From assembly GCA_011947345.1 (NCBI GenBank), contig JAAVTG010000092.1, forward strand, positions 1-64,000: a stretch of 64,000 nt of DNA. The letters are read 5' to 3'. This document shows positions 1-10,011 of this stretch, one piece after another. The translations under genes and the position numbers were made by a program. The notes below the pieces were generated by a model that saw only the letters and a list, made by a program, of their open reading frames with translations, did no database searches and was not told where the DNA came from. The DNA comes from Phytophthora quininea (taxonomy: Eukaryota; Oomycota; Peronosporomycetes; Peronosporales; Peronosporaceae). Numbering within the stretch: position 1 is the first letter of the stretch; every line of letters begins with the position of its first letter.

Positions 1-306
1 GAGGATGATGGACGAGTCGTCACTGGCCGAGGCCAGGAAGGCGCCATCGGGCGAGAAGCGCACGCAATTGACGCTGCGGTCGTGGCCCGAGAGGCTGAAC
101 ACGAAGCGCAGCGTCTGCTGCGGGTCCGCCTGATCCACTCGCCAGAGCTTGATCTCCTTGTCGGCGCCGCCCGTGGCCAGCAGACGAGAGGACGACGCGT
201 CTTGCGGGCTCGGGTGCAGGAAGTCCAGGCTCAGCACGGCCTCGTTGAGCCCTGTCGGGCCGCAGTGCAGGCGGATCTCGGGCGTCGACACGCGCACCTT
301 GGCCAT
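1..306 (-). CDS. CHAF1B: CAF-1 p60-like WD40 protein, N-terminal part (runs off the left end)
   Basis: The minus-strand frame opens with ATG at 306 and stays open for 102 codons to base 1. It begins MAKVRVSTPEIRLHCG, then shows two WD40 blades: SLDFLHP...LATGGADKEIKLWRV and, after GHDRSVNCVRFSPDG, the start FLASASDDSSI. The order N-terminal strand, short loop, 'SLDF', 'ATGGADKEIKLW', 'VNCVRFSP', 'LASASDD' is that of chromatin assembly factor 1 subunit B (p60/Cac2), which helps deposit H3-H4 on newly replicated DNA in the nucleus. Only the first one and a half blades are in view, so another nuclear WD40 protein of the same group (HIRA-like) is the main alternative. The gene diverges from the lipid-transferase gene at 768. 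Confidence 0.72.
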   Translation of the reverse strand, partial: MAKVRVSTPEIRLHCGPTGLNEAVLSLDFLHPSPQDASSSRLLATGGADKEIKLWRVDQADPQQTLRFVFSLSGHDRSVNCVRFSPDGAFLASASDDSSIIL

Positions 307-767
307 CGTCCTCTGCGGCGTTGTTTTCCCACCAAAAGGAAAAGTACAAGAGTACGCAATTAACTGCGGATTTGAAATCGTACTTGTACGAAGTGGCACG
401 GTGCGCTTAATCGAATGACGTGTCCATATTTTCGTCCATCCTGCGTTCTTGCTGCTGCTGCGGTGCAATGGAGAGCTCTGTGCATGGTAGTCACCGCTCC
501 AAGAGAGAGAGCATTGCTCAGTTTGTGGTCGCTTGCTGCATTCTGCGTCGTCATTTTCATTGTGCAGTGTTGGACTCAAGTTTTGCGGTAATACCCGCCA
601 TACTGAGCGCAAGTGAAAAATCGCCAAGGGCGATTAGGGATCGCCAGAGCGATCGGACGCTCCGCTCGTCTTGGCTCAGCGCGTCCTCAATCCCCGCCAT
701 CATCCTCGGGCAAGTCGCCGCAGCTGCTGCTCCCTGGCGCGTCAACAGACTACTTCTGCCTAGGGCC
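307..767. promoter_or_regulatory. Divergent intergenic region between the CAF-1-like and SMS-like genes
   Basis: These 461 bp separate two start codons on opposite strands, so they should hold both promoters. The plus frame reading into the SMS-like gene is open from about 420, but its translation is compositionally odd and has no family match, so I treat it as untranslated. A short repeated motif, gatyrggatcgcc / tcgccaagggcgatt, lies at about 628-660. No TATA box is obvious. Confidence 0.4.
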
Positions 768-2209
768 ATGGAGAGCTGGACGGACTACTTCACGTCGCAC
801 TTCTACGCCATGAAGATGCGGCCCGTGTCCGCCTTCGACCCGTCGGGCTTCCTCATCGTCATCACGGCCTTCCTGCTGTCCGTGGGGGTCATGGCCGCCT
901 CGGCACGCGCGCTCGTGTCCAGTCGCGGGATGCTGCTGCGCTCGCGCGTGGAGAAGAACCTGCAGGACATGTCGGACTACGTGTCCGACCAGCGCTCCAA
1001 GGTGGGCGAGAACCTGCAGTACATCAAGGGCAAGGCCATCGACCACTCGCACCGCCAGGGCTTCATCGCCGAGATGCTCAGCTGGGCCTACCTGTCCCGA
1101 CTCGCCTTCTCGCTCTCCATCTTTGCAATTGCGTCGTACCTCAACACGCTGGCGGCGGTGATTGCCGGGTGGCGAACGCCGAACGTCGTGATCCTGAACC
1201 TCGCCAAGGAGAGCACGACCGCCAAGACGCTGCCCGACCTCGGCCATGACCTCTTCAAGTACGTCATGACCAAGATCTACGGACAGACCACGTACATCGA
1301 GTGGTTCGATCTGCCCGACGAGTTCCTCGCGGCCGTTGGCATGACCACGACGCTGATCCTGATCCTGCACCCTCGGGTACGTTTAGCACTAGGTCTGTGC
1401 TGGATTGCTGCATGGCAACGAAAACCCTTTTACTGATACGACTGTGCAGCGCCTGCTGATCCTACGGCGGTTCTGCTTTATCTTCGCTATCATCAACCTC
1501 ATGCGAGCGTGTTGCGTTGCGGTCACGTCGCTACCGGACGCCAGCCCCATGTGCATTTCGCAGTTTGACAGTGATCGCGGCGACTACAAGTTAATGCCCA
1601 TGTTCCCAAAGTGAGTATTCCTGTGCTTCCTGTTTAAATATCGTTGTAACTACTAATCGTCACTGTTGCAGAGCTTTTTCCGCGCGTGGAAGGTGTTGAT
1701 TCGCCCGTCGCAGCACATTACCTGCGGCGACATGATCTTCAGTGGGCACGCTGTCTTCTTGATGCTGTGTGTCATGTTCGCTAGAACGGTACGTGTGGAT
1801 TCGCCGATGTCTGTGTGCGTTCGCCTCCTGACTCGCTTTATGTGTTTGTATTGGTTTGCTGCAGTACTGCGTTCGATCCGAACTCAACACTCCATTCACG
1901 CGCCGCTTCCCGTACGTGCTGTGGATGATCCGATACTACATCTACGCAGGCTCCGCCTTCGGTGCCTTTGCGATTGTTGGAACCCGGTTGCACTACACCC
2001 TGGACGTGCTCATCGCCGTCTACATAACAGCTCAGGTCTGGTGCACGTATCATTGGCTTACCACCCACCCGCAAGAAAGTTTTGCGCTGCTCAATTGGCT
2101 AGAGGACGAAAAAGTACACTTCATTGATCACAATGCCTACCGCAGGGCACGGCGGTCTGGCAGCTTGGGCGTCCACGACAGCAAGACCGACGACGACAAG
2201 ACTGATTAA
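768..2209 (+). CDS. Sphingomyelin synthase-related lipid phosphotransferase (PAP2_C family), 4 exons
   Basis: Proposed exons are 768-1376, 1450-1610, 1674-1788 and 1865-2209, giving about 409 residues. Introns are 73, 63 and 76 nt with GTACGT/GTGAGT-type donors and CAG or GAG acceptors, and all phases join. The product is a polytopic membrane protein. Family motif D3 is present as CGDMIFSGH (about residue 274) and D4 as HYTLDVLIAVY (about residue 338). These carry the His/His/Asp residues that, in sphingomyelin and inositol-phosphorylceramide synthases, transfer a phospho-head group to ceramide in the Golgi or plasma membrane. The ATG at 768 (MESWTDYF) was chosen because it precedes the first hydrophobic segment. 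Whether the product is sphingomyelin, ceramide-phosphoethanolamine or IPC cannot be read from sequence. The C-terminus ends in a charged DSKTDDDKTD tail. The stop lies 102 bp from the convergent GNAT gene. Confidence 0.85.
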
Positions 2210-2311
2210 TCAGGTCAGGAGCGATTTTGACGTCCAATTGTAGACACCAGAGCGCAACCATAGACTAGTGAAATACAAGGCAACTGAATCTGAATTCACT
2301 TCTGTCGAGGA

Positions 2312-3237
2312 CTACCGCACCTTTTTCATCTCCTCCTCAGTCTGGACATCTTCTGATCGTGTTGCGTCCTCCCTCTGAAGAGCTTGGTGAAGCTTCTGGC
2401 GAAGATGCTCCTCCATGACTTTCCACTCGCTGTTGATAGCAGCGAAAACGACCGTGTCGCAATTGCAGTTCTTGACGATGCGGTGCTTCCGCATAACGCC
2501 TTCGAACCCGAAGCCCAATGAGTGTGCAGCTCGTCTTGCCCGGACATTGTGGCCATCGCAACGCCACTCCACACGGCGATACCCTTGCTTAAACAAATGC
2601 GTCAACACCAACAACACAACTTCCACTAAAGCTGTGGAGCCCTGAAACGCCGGAGAGAGCCACAGATCCATTATCTCCACGCGCAAGTTTCGTGGCGAGT
2701 GATTTCCCAGTGTCAGCATGCCGATCGCTTGCGTACTCTCTTGGTCTGTCACCACGAAATGCCTTGCGCCGGCCTGTTCGGTAGAATAGAATTGCTGGAA
2801 CGCTGACAGCGACTCGAAAGGGCCATGCGGCAGGTACCTCCAGATCATCTCGTCTGCGTCGAAGCTCAAAGCGCGGAAGACGCCACCGCGTGGCTGTCCG
2901 TTGGAGATAGCAAACAAACACTCCGCGTCTGTCGAAGCATCCAAGTCTCGCACGCAGACTCGTTGACCCTGCAGCGGCCCTCCCAGTGGCGGAGGACGCG
3001 CGCTCACAGCTTGGGCCTTGGCCAAGAGCGCGTCGTAGAGCAGCGGTTTCTGCTCGCCCAGCTTGAGGGCAGCCCCACCGACTCCTGCGTCATGCGGTCA
3101 AAGGAGCCTCCAAAACGCAGCAGCAGGAACACGGCCAGGAGGGAGCCCACGAACACCAGCGCGCCCGCCGCGATGCCGATCACCACCGCCGGCGTCAGCA
3201 TCTTTTTCAATGTCAGTCGTTTTACGAATGTAGCCAT
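2312..3237 (-). CDS. Membrane-anchored GNAT (RimJ/RimL-type) acetyltransferase, broken by one base
   Basis: Two minus-strand frames abut. The first starts at ATG 3237 (MATFVKRLTLKKML) and has one strong transmembrane helix (VVIGIAAGALVFVGSLLAVF). The second, open from about 3076 to 2312, is a GNAT N-acetyltransferase fold with FVVTDQESTQAIGMLTL, the strand VEIMDLWLSPAFQG, EWRCDGHNVRARRAAHSLGF (acetyl-CoA-binding region) and VFAAINSEWK. The second frame has no ATG before the GNAT core; it starts after an in-frame TGA. One extra G in the G4 run at 3073-3076 would fuse the frames through VGAALKLGEQKPLLYDALL. I therefore read one gene of about 309 residues with a sequencing error or a recent frameshift. 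The substrate is unknown. The start codon lies 29 bp from that of COX19. Confidence 0.72.
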
Positions 3238-3266
3238 TTTGATCGTACGGTAGCGGCTTGCCAAAG
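3238..3266. promoter_or_regulatory. 29-bp divergent spacer between the GNAT and COX19 start codons
   Basis: Only 29 bp separate the ATG at 3237 (minus) from the ATG at 3267 (plus). Core promoter elements for both genes must overlap this spacer or the neighbouring coding sequence. The only visible motif is the short gatcgtacggt. Confidence 0.5.
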
Positions 3267-3684
3267 ATGAACGCTGCGCAGGCACCGTCGGCGAGCAAGC
3301 GGCCGCCCGAGAAGGGCTCGTTCCCTCTGGACCACTATGGCGAGTGCAAGCCGGCTATGAAGGAGTTCCTCACCTGCATGCGCGAGCACAGCAACAGCCA
3401 CATCGAGTGCAAGAAGCTGTCGGCCGCGTACCTGCAGTGCCGCATGGACAAGGGACTGATGCAGCAGGAGGAGCTGGAGCGTCTGGGCTTCCACGAGGAA
3501 GGCATGAAGAAGACGTGGACGGAGGAGACCAACGAGGGCCGCAAGGAAGGTAGGCCAGCAACCTATGCAGAGACAAGCGTGGAACCCTTTCAGCCACTGA
3601 TGCGCGAGGTTGTTGTTGTTTGCAGGAGAGGGATTCGTGGCAGGCCTGGGCATCAAGAAGCCCCGCTACGGCAGTGACAAATAA
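3267..3684 (+). CDS. COX19: COX19, twin CX9C cytochrome c oxidase assembly protein
   Basis: Exons 3267-3549 and 3626-3684 (intron 76 nt, GTAGGC...TTGCAG) give 113 residues. The protein has the COX19 signature PPEKGSFPLDHYGEC and two CX9C pairs, C27/C37 and C48/C58, followed by RMDKGLM. In other eukaryotes COX19 is a small soluble protein of the mitochondrial intermembrane space (also cytosol), imported and oxidised by Mia40/Erv1, and it is needed for copper delivery to cytochrome c oxidase. The exon 2 tail GFVAGLGIKKPRYGSDK is in frame. An in-frame TTG at 3258 is not used because ATG 3267 begins the conserved region. The gene is head-to-head with the GNAT gene and its stop lies 69 bp from the convergent CCDC33-like gene. 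Confidence 0.93.
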
Positions 3685-3753
3685 GCAGCAGAACCGTAGA
3701 AGCAATACTTCCACCAGAGAGACAGGCCCCAGTAATGCAACACAGGGCTGCCT

Positions 3754-6364
3754 CTATTTGTTAAAGTGGCGGCTTTCCAGCTCCAAGATGCGCGTCCGCA
3801 GCGCGTCCATTCCGGCTGCAGCCTCGCGCGCGTTGGTCTGCAGCTGCTGCTCTAGCACCTGCACACGTACTCGCAGCAGAGCCTCTCGCGTTTCGGCCTT
3901 ACTGTGGGCTTCATCCGAGGCCCCAGGCTGGGTAGGCTCATGAGTTGGAGACTTTGCAGACTGCTGTGCGACGGCTTGCTCGAACTGACGAATCACCTTT
4001 TCCTGCATGCGCACCGCTTTCTGAAGAATGTAAAAACTGTGGTGAGTTCGACCGTCCATTGAAGCAGCGCTGCACTACTTACCTTGAGAGTAGTTGCTTG
4101 CTGCTTGTCGCGCTGCAAGTTCTGGACAAGTGCAGACTGGACAAAGTGGGCCTCCTGCAGCTTGGCGTGGCGGGTCTCGAGCTCATTATACGAGGCAAGT
4201 GACCGTTGTGCATCAGTGAGCTGCTGTTTCACGTCCTTGTATTCACGGTCTAGCTCCTTATACTTGGTCGTGAGCACTGTAAATCGCTGTGAGGATGCCT
4301 GGTTGCTCGGGCGCGTGGCAGTTAGACCATTACCACCGGCAGAACCCAACAGGTCAGCAAGTTGTTGGTGCTCCCGACGCTGCGCTGTCTCAACCTGCTC
4401 TTTGAGCTTCTGGATTTGTTCGTCTTTAAGACGAGCTTCGCGCTATCGTGTCCATGAACCAATGAACGCGTTAAAAAGCCTGGAAGTGAAGACAGAGTTA
4501 CAACTTACGCGTTGCGCCACGATTTCGAGCCCGCAAGACTTTATTGCGGCGAGACGAGTATCCAACTCGTTCTGGAGCTGCACAGATGGAAAGAAAGCAG
4601 GGTCAGTATCGAGTTCAAGTGAATCAAATGAAATATGGCGAATACCTACACGTTGGATCTGGTAGCGCTGAGTGGCCCCCTCTGCCTGCAAGCGGCCAAG
4701 TTGATCCTGGAGCAATTGGGTGCTTAGATCGGAGTTCTCGCTGCTGTCGTTAACCTGAATGTGCGAATGTTGGTGGCTCTGTTGCCAATGAACCAGTACG
4801 AGAGGCTGGCCTCCGACTGTTGGCGTTTCTTTCATTAGCTCGGCCAGCACACTGGAGACACCGCCAGCATCGCAAAAGGAAGCAACAGGTTGCCGATTAA
4901 GACCACGTACGAGTGCTCCCATCCAAGAGACCATTGATCGTGGCGAACGCTTTTTGCGGTTGGTACAAACCACTCGTCTCATCGGTGTTTCCGCCACAAA
5001 AGTATTCCAAGCATCCATGCTCCACCATCGCAAACGGAGAGCAACATGACCCAAAATGTGAAAATCCATACCGTTGAGTGTGACTGGAATCACCGTTTGC
5101 CGAAATGGTGATCCATCTTTTGCTTGAACTGTCGTCGTGGAGAGCTCAAGTTGACCGTTCCCAAGTAATCTGTGAGGGACAGATGATGTCACAAAGAGAG
5201 AAATATTGATGGCCTCAACGGTGTCTGCAGTGGTTTCTTTCAACAGCGTGAAGTGGAGCGGGAAGAGCCACTCATATACACCGGAAGCACTTCCTGTAGC
5301 TGTGGTTGACGAAGCTGTGAGACCTCCGAGACCATTATTCGTTCGTGGTTCTGGCTTGTCAGTAGGATCCGAAAGAGCTTGTCCGTGATGAAGTCGAATG
5401 AAAAGACTTTCTAAGTCTTCGAGCGCCTCCGAGGCTGCTGAGGCGGATGTTGTGTTGACATGAGGAGTTACGAAGACAGCCAGGCTTGTGGCGTCAAGGG
5501 GCATTTCCTCGTTTTCGTTGCCGGTGACAATAACAGGCATGAAAGATTCCACCGTAATTTCTAGGTGTTCCAGGGCAGTGGTATTGAAACTTGTGCGTGG
5601 TGATGCTTGCAACGACACGAAGATACAAGCTGGCACTGATTGATCTGGCATGCTGTTGGTGCCAACGGACGGAATGGTAAATGCGAATCTTCTCTGCTGG
5701 AGATGGCATCTAATCCTGTTCAATGGCAACAAACATGTAGCGAGCAGGAAGTCTTCCTGATGGCTGGACCCACGCTCCACAAGCTCGAGCTTCATTGCCA
5801 AATGCTGTGTGTTCGCTGCATCTGACAGGGTCGGTTGGTCCGAGCCAACACATTCGCGCCATCCAGCGGGAAGCGGCACTGCAAGCATTTCGTTCCACAT
5901 AGGAGAGATGCCTTCTACGACACGAGTGGCGGCGTACGGGGAACATGTTTGCTCGTAATACTCTCGACCATCGGAATGGCCTTGATTTGCCACACCTTCC
6001 ACATTGTTGTCTCCATCTCTTCGACACTGAACAAGATTTGGCGAAGCAGCGAACAGCCCGACTGAGGCCACCACGTACGCGTTCAAGCGATCTCCACCGG
6101 AAACTGGGACCCTGGTGCCGCCATTGCGTTCTTCTGGGGCTTTTTGGTCGACAAGAGAGTCGAGATGCCGCCCAAAATGCACCAGGACCGTCAGTAGCTC
6201 TCCACTCGCACTGAAAGGTCTACAGCCGCAGCAGTAAGTCAGTCTACAGGATTGAGGTAGTCGAAGAGCGACACTCACCGAGTATATCGTTGCTGGTCGG
6301 TGGCATTGGAAGCAGCGGAAGACTCGCGCGCGTGCGACGGCAGCCCGACGTCCGGCGAGGACAT
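3754..6364 (-). CDS. CCDC33-like protein: C2-type beta domains plus C-terminal coiled coil, 5 exons
   Basis: Exons on the minus strand are 6364-6279, 6219-4650, 4577-4509, 4442-4083 and 4020-3754. Introns are 59, 72, 66 and 62 nt, all GT-AG with GTGAGT/GTAGGT/GTAAGT donors, and all phases join, giving about 783 residues. I prefer ATG 6364 (MSSPDVGLPSHARESS) to ATG 6368, which is in another phase. The first 500 residues are beta-rich and C2-like, with a phrase typical of C2 domains, ISPMWNEMLAVPLP. Residues from about 530 are heptad-rich coiled coil (KYKELDREYKDVKQQL, LEQQLQTNAREAAAG). This architecture resembles animal CCDC33, a cilium- or testis-associated protein of poorly defined role. A link to the zoospore flagellum is only an inference. 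The assignment rests on architecture and scattered similarity. Confidence 0.75.
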
Positions 6365-6422
6365 GCATGCCGTTTATGAGCTAGCTCAAAGGGCGCGAAC
6401 CAATTTCAGCTCCGAAGTGGAT
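6365..6422. promoter_or_regulatory. 58-bp divergent spacer between CCDC33-like and anoctamin genes
   Basis: This is the whole distance between the opposed start codons at 6364 (minus) and 6423 (plus). It is the second very short divergent promoter in this block. Confidence 0.45.
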
Positions 6423-8944
6423 ATGGCGTCGTACGATTCGGTGGTGCTGGGGGTCGTCGCTAGCCCGGGGCGTCACCCCGTGGGAGGGAGCACCCACGTG
6501 AGAGCTTCTACTACACGCTGGTGTTCCCGGCGTGCTCGTCTCGAGAGCTACCGCGCGTCAGCTACAGCGAAGCATGCGAAATGCTTCGAGGGGTGACGGC
6601 GAGTGGGTCCTCCCATGCCATCGACGAACTGCGGGCTGCGTGGAAGAACAAGTTTCGGTCAGGCGAGCCGCAGCCGCAGGACTTGATCCATTTCTCAGCG
6701 CTGCAGCAACTTATGAAAAACGTCATCGTCGCTAGGTTCTCCGCGTTAGATGGCATGACAGTGCAGTCTTGCAGGGAGAGTCGGACCAGTGGCCGATTGT
6801 TGCTCAGCTTCCGCCCTTCGCTGGCATTGCTTCGGGCGACAGCTGAGCGTCTCAAAGTGCGAGTACCCGCCTCCAGTGCCCTGGCAGTTGGCAACGAAGA
6901 AGAAGCGGCCACTTGGAACGAAGCAGCAGCACAACTGGAGATTTATCGACTCTTTCTCGCGGGTAAAATTTCTGCGGACGAAGCGCAGATTTTCGCCTGT
7001 GAAGACCCCGGGATGTGGTCTCGCCGTTTATCTGCACTGCAGCGGCTCGCAGCCTTTAAACCTGTGCAGATGGCTCAACAAGATGTTGCGTATCTTCCGT
7101 TCCGAGACTTGGCGGCATTGCGTTATGTGTATCGGCAGATTGACGATGGAGGTGAAAGTGGTGGCGACGTCGATGGAAGCCCGTTATCTCCGTTCCGAGT
7201 GGTCGACAAGATCCGGCTGACCAAAGCTTTAATCGATGCCGAGTTTGATTGCGACGCTTTGGTGGAGCGTGGGCTGCTCGACCACCATTTGTGTCCACAC
7301 ACCCATCACACCACAGACGTCGACACTTCTCTGGATGCGCTTCGTGTGCAATGGGGAAACCTTCCCAGCCTGCGGGGTTGCTTTATGGGCTCTTCCGACG
7401 AAATGATAACGCAGAGTTCGTGATGGATTCCCTCGTCCACGTACGGAATTACTTTGGGAACAACTCGCACTCTGTACGTTTGCTTTACACTACACTTGAA
7501 GGTTGATTCTCACATCTTTTGGCCACGTTTAGACTTTTCATTTGCGTCATTCACTGCGAAGGCAGTACGGACGTTAGCTATCCTCACGTTGGTCCTATCA
7601 CCCGTGGCGTTAAAGGTTCTAGGACACCAAGGAAGGGAAGCGGTGTTTTGCATGTGCTTGTGTGCATTTCTTGGCGTTGTCGTTCGCAAGTGGGAACTCC
7701 ACGAGGCATGTTGTGCTGCTCGCTGGTCTGGCGGCACCCCACAGGATCCCAGTGGTGGAGTAAATCCACTATTACAGCTACCAAGGCCGCAGTTCCGTGG
7801 GAGGATGAGGCGCAGCGCCGTGACGCTGCGCATGGAGCCATATTTTCCAGCGTGGAAGAGCTTGAGTCGGTGGATTGCCTCTTCTCTAGTGCTCGTGGCG
7901 GTAGCTTTTGAGCTTGGGGTAGGATATGCTACAGTGGTGGCTAGTGACCGCTTTCAAGAACTGACAGCAGAAACATCTTGGAGGTTCAACGTAGCACTGG
8001 GTGTGGTGGCATTGGCCAGCAAATGTCTGACCCCTCACCTCGCTCGATGCAGTCAAGCGCTCACCAACTGGGAGAACCATCGTCTTCAACGCGATTATGA
8101 TTCGCAACTCACGTTCAAGTTTGCCATGCTTCAGAGCGTGAACTGTTTTGGAGCGCTTTGGGGCCTGGCATTTTTGCGACCGCTGCGCTGCAAGCTGGAC
8201 GAGTGTCGATTCCCAACACATAATGTTATAAGCATATCGGCTTGGGATCAAGCCGCGCGGCTCCTCTTGATCATGTTAGGGCTGGACGTTGTGCTGTCGC
8301 TATGGGGTATTCGCGTGGCCGTTTGGTGTTGGTTTAACGGTGACAGCGGAGATTCAAATGTCGTTTCCACGAGCACGGCAACGACTGTGCGTGAGCGAGG
8401 AGGTCTCAGTGGTCCCAGCGCGGCGCTACTCACGACTCCGACGTTCAGTTTCTCGGATATCGAAGGTGAGTTAGCGCTTGCACCGTACGAAGGAGTCCTC
8501 TTCGACTACGCTCAGGTTTTGATGCCTTTTGGGTTCGTGGCGTGGTTTGCTCCGTTGTCTCCTTTGACAAGTTGCGTGCTCGCCTGGCTCGTTGCAGTGC
8601 TACAACTCCGTGCGGACGCGTTCAAACTCTGCCATGAGACCCAACGACCATTCCCTATTCAGGCGGTATCACTGGGTGCATGGCTGGGTTACTTGCACGT
8701 TTTGCGGGTTGGTTCTGTTCTGCATGGAACAGCATTTGCACTGATGGCGATGCTCGATGCCCCAGATGCACACGCGAACCAGAGGACGTTAGAACAGCGC
8801 ATGGTTGTGTTCGGTGCTGCGTTTGCGCTGGTGGGCTGGGTATCCTACGCACTTGAAGACCCACGCGATCTAGCTGAAACACGTCGACTTCAGATGCTCA
8901 GGGCTCGACAAGCAGCTCTAGAGGGCAAATACTTGAGTATTTAG
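6423..8944 (+). pseudogene. Anoctamin/TMEM16-family gene with reading-frame breaks
   Basis: The family signal is clear. It includes LLYGLFRRNDNAEFV-MDSLVHVRNYFGNN before the membrane part, LTNWENHRLQRDYDSQLTFK then a helix FAMLQSVNCFGALWG, and FDYAQVLMPFGFVAWFAPL with LQLRADAFKLCHETQRPFPI. These match the anoctamin 'WENHRT' and 'IEIRLDA' regions. Anoctamins are calcium-activated phospholipid scramblases or ion channels with about ten helices. The frame changes near 6500-6505, where one missing base would join THVRE to SFYYTLVFPACSS, and again at the G4 run 7374-7377. An intron 7474-7532 (GTACGT...TTTAG, 59 nt) removes a stop but leaves a one-base phase mismatch unless the donor is GT at 7478. 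The frame ends at TAG 8942-8944. The gene is either decaying or carries assembly indels. Confidence 0.7.
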
Positions 8945-9940
8945 GAACGCATCTCGCGGCTACTGCGAGCTGCGCTGCGTGTGGGTCGTGTATTCCCTAA
9001 CGGTGTGCCTAGGTACGTGGTCACTGGCGATAAGGGTGAAGAAGATGCCGCAGAAGAGCTACGTGGTGAGTGGTGCCAACACCAAATGCAGCTGCAAGAG
9101 CTGGAAAAAGAGATCACGCAGCTCCGAGGAAATGACGGCGGAAAAGGTGTCGTGGGCGTGTTATGTGTCGACGTCCAAGGTGTGAGTTTGCTTCCGGTCG
9201 CGGCACCTATTCGTTCGATTGTGGAGTTGCGTGTGCGCTCTGGAACTGGCGCCGGTGAATCCCTAGATGACTCAGCGAGGTCTAAACAAGCGACGAGGAT
9301 CTCGGACCAAACGGCTAACACATCTGAGAGCAAGAAAAGTCGGTCTCCAAATTGGCACGAGAGTTTTGAGCTGGCTGTAACATCTCTCGATGACATACTA
9401 ACATTACGGGTACAAGACGGCGGCCTCATACTGGGCACACAGCGACAGACTCTTGGGCGCGCAGAGCTAGCAGTCGACGATGTACTTGCACGTACAAGCA
9501 ACCCGGAGGCAACTCCAAGAAATGTGGAATCGACTCCTACTGGTACCGCAATCGAGTCAAAGCTGCCGAAGCCTTCCCCTCTGTCGTCGTCATCTTCCGA
9601 CGAAGAAAAGAAAATAGATCCGACCTCTTCATGGCGGCGTTTGTCGAGGCGTCTGTCGAGACGGCGGCGGCGATCGAGCCGCAGACGATCATTGCGCGTG
9701 GCCGAGATCCCCATGGCGACGTACGAACTTCCGTTAGAAGTACCGGAGGCTCTGCGCCGTGCGCGACAAACCGAATTATCCAAGCGCGGACCCCCGCGCC
9801 TAGTGTTGCGCTGCGGTGTTGAGTTGAATGAGCTGGGCGAACGGGTAGTGGCCCACCGTCACCTTCGCGAGAAGATCGCCTTCTTGCAATCGAAAGAAGT
9901 GCAGCTGTCAACTTGGGGAGTAGAGCCAATGAGCGAATAA
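8945..9940 (+). CDS. C2-domain tail in frame with the anoctamin gene, behind a TAG codon
   Basis: This frame is the direct continuation of the anoctamin frame after TAG 8942-8944 (ERISRLLRAALRVG...). It has no in-frame ATG at its start, so it probably belongs to the same protein. It carries a short coiled coil (QHQMQLQELEKEITQL) and then a C2-like beta sandwich: GVVGVLCVDVQGVSLLP, IVELRVRS, SPNWHESFELAV, DILTLRVQD and LGRAELAVDDVLA. A Ser/Asp/Glu stretch and a very basic SRRLSRRRRRSSRRRSLR cluster follow, then a last conserved-looking block ending GVEPMSE. C2 domains bind membranes, often with calcium, and the basic cluster could add lipid contact. The alternative is a separate gene with an unseen upstream exon. 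Its stop lies 71 bp from the convergent gene at 10012. Confidence 0.6.
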   Translation, partial: ERISRLLRAALRVGRVFPNGVPRYVVTGDKGEEDAAEELRGEWCQHQMQLQELEKEITQLRGNDGGKGVVGVLCVDVQGVSLLPVAAPIRSIVELRVRSGTGAGESLDDSARSKQATRISDQTANTSESKKSRSPNWHESFELAVTSLDDILTLRVQDGGLILGTQRQTLGRAELAVDDVLARTSNPEATPRNVESTPTGTAIESKLPKPSPLSSSSSDEEKKIDPTSSWRRLSRRLSRRRRRSSRRRSLRVAEIPMATYELPLEVPEALRRARQTELSKRGPPRLVLRCGVELNELGERVVAHRHLREKIAFLQSKEVQLSTWGVEPMSE

Positions 9941-10011
9941 TTTAGGAGTCCATTCGATGCTGTCTATCTACCTACCGGGGTGCTAGAGCTGAGCTGGGAT
10001 GCCAAGATGAC

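Noticed and set aside
420..767. In-frame upstream extension of the SMS-like gene
   Set aside because: It is open by chance. The translation (runs of Cys, Ser and Ala) has no family character, and ATG 768 directly precedes the conserved region.
750..1370. Long minus-strand frame opposite exon 1 of the SMS-like gene
   Set aside because: His/Arg/Val-rich shadow of a GC-rich exon on the other strand.
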